Positions 5,674 to 9,069 of a stretch of DNA of 9,069 bases are shown here, in pieces. Within the stretch, counting starts at the first letter, position 1. Every line of letters begins with the position of its first letter. The position numbers and the translations under genes are program-made. The DNA is from Phycisphaerales bacterium (GTDB lineage Bacteria; Planctomycetota; Phycisphaerae; Tepidisphaerales; Tepidisphaeraceae): the NCBI GenBank assembly GCA_003153655.1, contig PMAK01000233.1, forward strand, positions 1-9,069. The letters are read 5' to 3'. Below the pieces are notes generated by a model. The model did not search any database, had not been told where the DNA came from, and saw only the letters and a program-made list of their open reading frames with translations.

Positions 5674-8250
5674 ATGGCCTACAGAACCATTTCGCGTCGT
5701 CGTTTCATAGAGGGGTCAATCACGGCGGGTCTAGGCGTCGGTTTAGGGTCGGGGGCCGGAGCATTAGGAGGAGCCGCATCGGCAATGACCCCTGACACGG
5801 ATGGGTTGACGTTAAAGGTTACTGGCGACCCAAAACAGGGCTACAGCGTCGATCTTCTTTTCAACGGCCAGCCCTTTTCTCAACATAATCGGGGCGGTGA
5901 ATTTTCGGCATTCTTCCAGAACGAAGACCGCAGCGTGGAAGATCGTGTGAATGACTGGAAGGCGACGTCGTGGGCTGGGAATTCCACACATGTGGTCCTC
6001 GATGGTGAATGCAGGCTCAAGAATCTAAACACAACCGTTTTCGCGCACGTAGACTATGAACTGGTTACTCCTCACGTTGTGCGAAAGAAGATCCGGTTAC
6101 ACCAAGCCGATATGTTCATGCTGTTCTACCAGTTGAGCAATCGTTTGGAGCCGGGGGAGAGTCCAGCGAAGTTTTGGAGTTTTGATCAGTTGGACTGGAA
6201 AGGCGGAGCGTTGCGCGAATATTTTCCAGCCGCCGGGTTCCGCACGAAGAATGGTTTGTGCGTCGGCCTCCTGACTGACTCCGGCTATCGTAACCAATGG
6301 ACGCGAATCATCCGTCGAGACGGCAGACCTGTGAAGCCTGCGCCGCGGCGAATTCCGGATGCCAATCTGTATTCCGGTTCGCGTGCTGAGCAACACAGCA
6401 AGGGCGATTTTTTCGTTCAGCAGACATTTGGCGAAGTCATGGAGCAGGTGGCCGGAGAGCAGAATGCTCAAACCATTGTCCTGCCGGACATTTCGTCGTG
6501 GAAGAAACAAGGTGAAGTGACTCTGGACGAACGCGATGGTGTGGCCACCCTCTCCACACAGAGTTCCGAGGACGGGGTGATGATTCCCTTTGCGGCGGGA
6601 GGCGCCGAGGTTTACTCGCTGCGTTTGGAGTATCGTTCGGCTCTTCCGGTGGCAATTAAGATTTGGAATGTAGATGAGCGATTGCGCAAGGTGGGTGACG
6701 TCACTCTGTACGACGATGGCGCGCCTGAATCGCCCGGAGCATGGTCCGATTTCCGAACGACGGTGTTTGTACCGGGATTGCAAGGACATGGCTGCGCCGT
6801 CTTCATTTCCGTTGCGGAATCGGAACAAGCTAATAAAGTAAAGGCGGCGGGAGGTTTCGCGAAAGTCGAGGTGCGCGGCCTGCAAATTCGCCGCATCACC
6901 ACTCGCAGCGAACCGTACCATCGGCTGGAGATGGGGCATCCCGCGGAGAAAACGGTTTTCGTATTTGCTGATGAAAAGGTACCGGACACGGTTCGAGATC
7001 ACCGGCTGGCCAGTCAGCTCTATCTGGCTGACGGACTCGGTTTCCAGGGTGGAGAGACCGAAAAGGTTGTTTACGCCGATCTCATGATGCTTTGTTGGAT
7101 CACAAGCCCGGAGAGCTTTCGGCCGATTTGCGCACCGAGCATTTGGTATTCCGCCGCCGGTGAGATGTATCTCCGCGACAGTTTCTTTGCGCTCAATGGC
7201 ATTCACAATCGCGAATTGAACGAGAACGTTTTCAATGTGTGGGCTGAAAATCAGGGAACTGATGGGGCAATCAACACGTTAGTGGAGCCGAATCTCGCCA
7301 ATGTGGAGCGCAAGTCGAACGATTCAACGCCACTTTGGTTGATGTGGGCATTTCTGAATCGTCGCCGGTTCGGCACTACGTTGCCGATAGAGAAGGTACG
7401 GAAAGCCGCGGAATATTGTCTTCGAACTTACGATCCTCGCCGCGAGGGACTATGCATGGCCCAGTTCGTGATGGGCCAGCTCGACGTCATCAATTATCCG
7501 GAGGGCACGTCCACCATATGTGAAAACCAGGGAATGCTGGCCGTCACATCGCGAGTGATCAAGGAGCTGCAGATTCCCGGTGTGAGTGAAATGATTTCCG
7601 AGGAATATCTTAACAAGGCAGAAGAACTCTATCGTGGCTATTATGATTCCGCGAGAAAATTCATGCGCCCCGCGCGGGACATCGCCGATGCGATCGGGTT
7701 TGCAGAAATCTTCCCGGAATATCTTTCTCTTTGGCTATTTAATCGAAAAATCCTCACGGACGAGATGGTCGTGAACCATCTCGACCGCATACCAGCGATG
7801 ATGTCGCGCAGAGATTGCCCGCATCCTGAAGCGGGTGGTGTGGTGCGGCCGATCTTCATCGGACTTCCGGAAGGAGGTAAGGGGTGGAGCTACTTCAATG
7901 AGAACTGGCACCCGATGGTCAGTGATTCCTTCGCGGCTAGCTACGCAAATCGCAGCATGGACGGAATCTATTACAACGGTGGCAGCTGGATGCGGATTGA
8001 AGTCTGCGGGTACGTTACCGGAAAGCTTCACGGATGGGGCAACGCCACGAAGGCCATCGCAAACCGGCTATGGGCGGAACTTAATATTGCCTCTGACTTT
8101 CCGACCAGCCAGGAATATCTCGCCACTGACGCGGCGCACCCGTTCTTTGGCTACCATCGCGTCTTTGCTTGGAATTCGTTCATCCTTCAAGCGCTGGAGC
8201 AGGCAGGCTTGCGGAGACCGGAAATGGATCCCGACTACTTCACAAAATGA
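5674..8250 (+). CDS. Tat-exported multi-domain glycosidase-like protein (858 aa)
   Basis: ATG at 5674 is preferred because it puts a twin-arginine motif (SRRRFI, residues 7-12) at the start of a normal Tat leader. The hydrophobic glycine/alanine-rich part runs 15-33 and AASA cleavage falls at about 34-37. The ribosome binding site is weak (GGGGA, about ten bases upstream). After the leader I see three parts. Residues ~40-265 are beta-rich (VDLLFNGQPF, DYELVTPHVVRKKIRL). Residues ~270-407 resemble a carbohydrate-binding-type beta-sandwich (DISSWKKQGEV, FRTTVFVPGL, KVEVRGLQIRR). Residues ~450-858 are helix-rich with conserved-looking acidic and aromatic clusters such as IWYSAAGEMYLRDSFF (490-505), NYPEGTSTICENQG and GWSYFNENWHPMVSDSF, as in six-hairpin (alpha/alpha)6 glycosidases. 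I cannot name a GH family or substrate, or assign the catalytic acid/base; E497 and D502 are candidates by motif only. It has no PEP-CTERM tail. Confidence 0.85.
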   Translation: MAYRTISRRRFIEGSITAGLGVGLGSGAGALGGAASAMTPDTDGLTLKVTGDPKQGYSVDLLFNGQPFSQHNRGGEFSAFFQNEDRSVEDRVNDWKATSWAGNSTHVVLDGECRLKNLNTTVFAHVDYELVTPHVVRKKIRLHQADMFMLFYQLSNRLEPGESPAKFWSFDQLDWKGGALREYFPAAGFRTKNGLCVGLLTDSGYRNQWTRIIRRDGRPVKPAPRRIPDANLYSGSRAEQHSKGDFFVQQTFGEVMEQVAGEQNAQTIVLPDISSWKKQGEVTLDERDGVATLSTQSSEDGVMIPFAAGGAEVYSLRLEYRSALPVAIKIWNVDERLRKVGDVTLYDDGAPESPGAWSDFRTTVFVPGLQGHGCAVFISVAESEQANKVKAAGGFAKVEVRGLQIRRITTRSEPYHRLEMGHPAEKTVFVFADEKVPDTVRDHRLASQLYLADGLGFQGGETEKVVYADLMMLCWITSPESFRPICAPSIWYSAAGEMYLRDSFFALNGIHNRELNENVFNVWAENQGTDGAINTLVEPNLANVERKSNDSTPLWLMWAFLNRRRFGTTLPIEKVRKAAEYCLRTYDPRREGLCMAQFVMGQLDVINYPEGTSTICENQGMLAVTSRVIKELQIPGVSEMISEEYLNKAEELYRGYYDSARKFMRPARDIADAIGFAEIFPEYLSLWLFNRKILTDEMVVNHLDRIPAMMSRRDCPHPEAGGVVRPIFIGLPEGGKGWSYFNENWHPMVSDSFAASYANRSMDGIYYNGGSWMRIEVCGYVTGKLHGWGNATKAIANRLWAELNIASDFPTSQEYLATDAAHPFFGYHRVFAWNSFILQALEQAGLRRPEMDPDYFTK

Positions 8251-8302
8251 TTTCCCGAGGGATCGATGTATTCGGTTTCACAGCACGAGTTGGATGGTTT
8301 AG

Positions 8303-8597
8303 ATTGACAAACCCGGTTACGGGCTGCCCCTCGGGCAAGTCGAACTCAAATACACGCTTTTTCGGCGGCGCCAATCTCGATGACATGGTCAACGGGGACG
8401 ACTTCACCCTATTGGTTGGCAACCTTGGCAAGCAGGCCAACGGAGCCGATGTGGTGTTGCCCGCGAGCGATTACGCCGCCGTCGATGCCTTCGCCGCCGC
8501 CAACGGTTTGATGGCAGAAGTGCCGGAGCCCACATCCTTCGGGTTATTCGGTCTGCTTGCGGCCGGAGTTCTCACTCGCCGACGCCGCACCCCGTGA
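8303..8597 (+). pseudogene. C-terminal remnant of a dockerin-like/PEP-CTERM protein, frameshifted
   Basis: From 8303 one frame reads IDKPGYGLPLGQVELKYTLF, and the next frame continues GGANLDDMVNGDDFTLLVGN, then LGKQANGADVVLPASD, and ends VPEPTSFGLFGLLAAGVLTRRRRTP at a TGA (8595-8597). Planctomycete exported proteins commonly end in this order: 'GQVELKYTLxGDANLDGxVNGDDFxxL', a dockerin-type EF-hand-like segment, then PEP-CTERM. The two halves are joined by dropping one T from the T5 run at 8358-8362. Immediately upstream of 8303 the first frame has a TAG, so the large N-terminal ectodomain is gone. It starts about 50 bases after the stop of the enzyme gene. A single-base sequencing error in the T run is possible, but it would not restore the missing N-terminus. 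Confidence 0.75.
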
Positions 8598-8720
8598 ACA
8601 GATTTGGAAGTTCCGAGCCTGCAACTCACACCGGAAGTGATCACCCACCGCACTGGTTGATGAACATCAGTTGCGAGCCTTCAACCCAGACTGTCCGACC
8701 CGTCAGGGCGCAGTCATACC
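8598..8720. other. Short spacer between two gene relics
   Basis: Nothing recognisable on either strand. In the frame of the following relic there is a TGA near 8660 and no ATG, GTG or TTG start before the homology begins, so the relic has lost its own start. Confidence 0.4.
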
Positions 8721-8924
8721 AAGCCCCAGAGCGTCTGCGCTTGGTGTCACAACCACATATCCCTCGATGTCCTGGCTCGCCGGGCGATGACGTTTGGGTT
8801 GGTGGGAATCGACCTCGTCGAACCACGCCAATGGAACATCCTCAAAAAGCACGGTCTGATTTGCACGATGACCCCATCCCACCCGATCGAAACAGGTTTA
8901 AACGATCCCGTGAACCGCCAATGA
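8721..8924 (+). pseudogene. Hydroxypyruvate isomerase-like (TIM-barrel) protein, N-terminal relic
   Basis: The plus strand reads KPQSVCAWCHNHISLDVLA, then GLVGIDLVEPRQWNILKKH and GLICTMTPSHPIETGLNDP, ending at a TGA (8922-8924). Planctomycete hydroxypyruvate isomerase/sugar-phosphate isomerase-like proteins begin their mature part with 'KQSVCxWCxxxxxLxxLxxxAxxxGLxxIxLVxPxxWxxLKKxGLICxMxxSHxIxxGLNxPxxH', a close match over about 65 residues. Intact members are about 270-300 residues with an export or Tat leader. Here both the leader and the rest of the barrel, including the metal-binding residues further along, are missing. After the stop no frame continues the family. It is a decayed fragment. 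Confidence 0.65.
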
Positions 8925-9069
8925 ACTTCGATGCCGCTGGAAGTCGCGATGTCCGGTACAATTGTTTGACCGTGTTTGGATTTAATTCACGCCGAAGGAA
9001 CCGCCTCCGCTCGCAGCCCTTTCCCGCATCTTGGCTGCCAATTCTCATCAGGAATGTTTCCTACTACGA
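8925..9069. other. Right end of window, no identifiable gene
   Basis: Short open frames exist on the minus strand (for example the one reading VGNIPDENWQPRCGKGL), but they are interrupted within about 30 codons and I recognise no family. It may contain the decayed end of another gene entering from the right. Confidence 0.35.

Noticed and set aside
6097..7206. Long open frame (369 codons) on the minus strand opposite the enzyme gene
   Set aside because: It is entirely antisense to a gene with a clear Tat leader and continuous protein-like text, and its own translation is low-complexity Arg/Ser/His-rich with no recognisable motif.
1..9069. CRISPR arrays, tRNA or rRNA genes, riboswitches
   Set aside because: No regularly spaced direct repeats, no cloverleaf with a CCA-type end, and no conserved rRNA or riboswitch core words were seen on either strand.

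Overview
The window looks like accessory DNA from a member of the Planctomycetota, or possibly a related Verrucomicrobiota lineage. The evidence is a set of secreted proteins ending in VPEP, a hydrophobic segment and an arginine cluster (PEP-CTERM sorting signals). There is also a dockerin-like 'NLDDMVNGDDF' motif directly upstream of one such signal, a Tat-exported carbohydrate-active-type enzyme, an IS66 relic and a hydroxypyruvate-isomerase-type relic. This assignment rests on sequence style alone; no phylogenetic marker is present.

The left half (1-4915) is read entirely from the minus strand. In transcription order it holds a PspF-like sigma-54 activator without a sensor domain (3968-4915) and a 429-bp gap. 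A 61-aa orphan (3353-3538) and a 152-aa receiver-like protein lacking the usual phospho-acceptor Asp (2823-3281) follow. Then come two PEP-CTERM surface or secreted proteins (1744-2727 and 776-1678) and a 32-aa single-span peptide that resembles a PEP-CTERM tail on its own (619-717). Last is the start of a secreted beta-propeller-like protein (455 to the left edge). Its reading frame runs without a stop into what looks like the DNA-binding core of a MarR regulator, probably from another genome. That junction is either an assembly chimera or a recombination scar.

The middle (5065-5673) holds an IS66 transposase C-terminal relic on the minus strand, an imperfect inverted repeat, and a stretch with no recognisable gene. 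The right half is on the plus strand. One large intact gene (5674-8250) encodes a Tat-exported, 858-aa protein that I read as a multi-domain glycosidase-like enzyme with an (alpha/alpha)6-type C-terminal half. It is followed by decayed genes: the C-terminal end of a dockerin-like/PEP-CTERM protein with a T-run frameshift (8303-8597), and an N-terminal piece of a hydroxypyruvate-isomerase-like protein (8721-8924). The last 145 bases hold nothing I can identify.

A plausible working model is a cell-envelope and polysaccharide locus: exported PEP-CTERM proteins, a local sigma-54 activator, and a carbohydrate-processing enzyme. No exosortase, sigma-54 gene or sensor kinase lies in the window, so the regulatory link is inferred from proximity only. 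No tRNA, rRNA or CRISPR array was seen.
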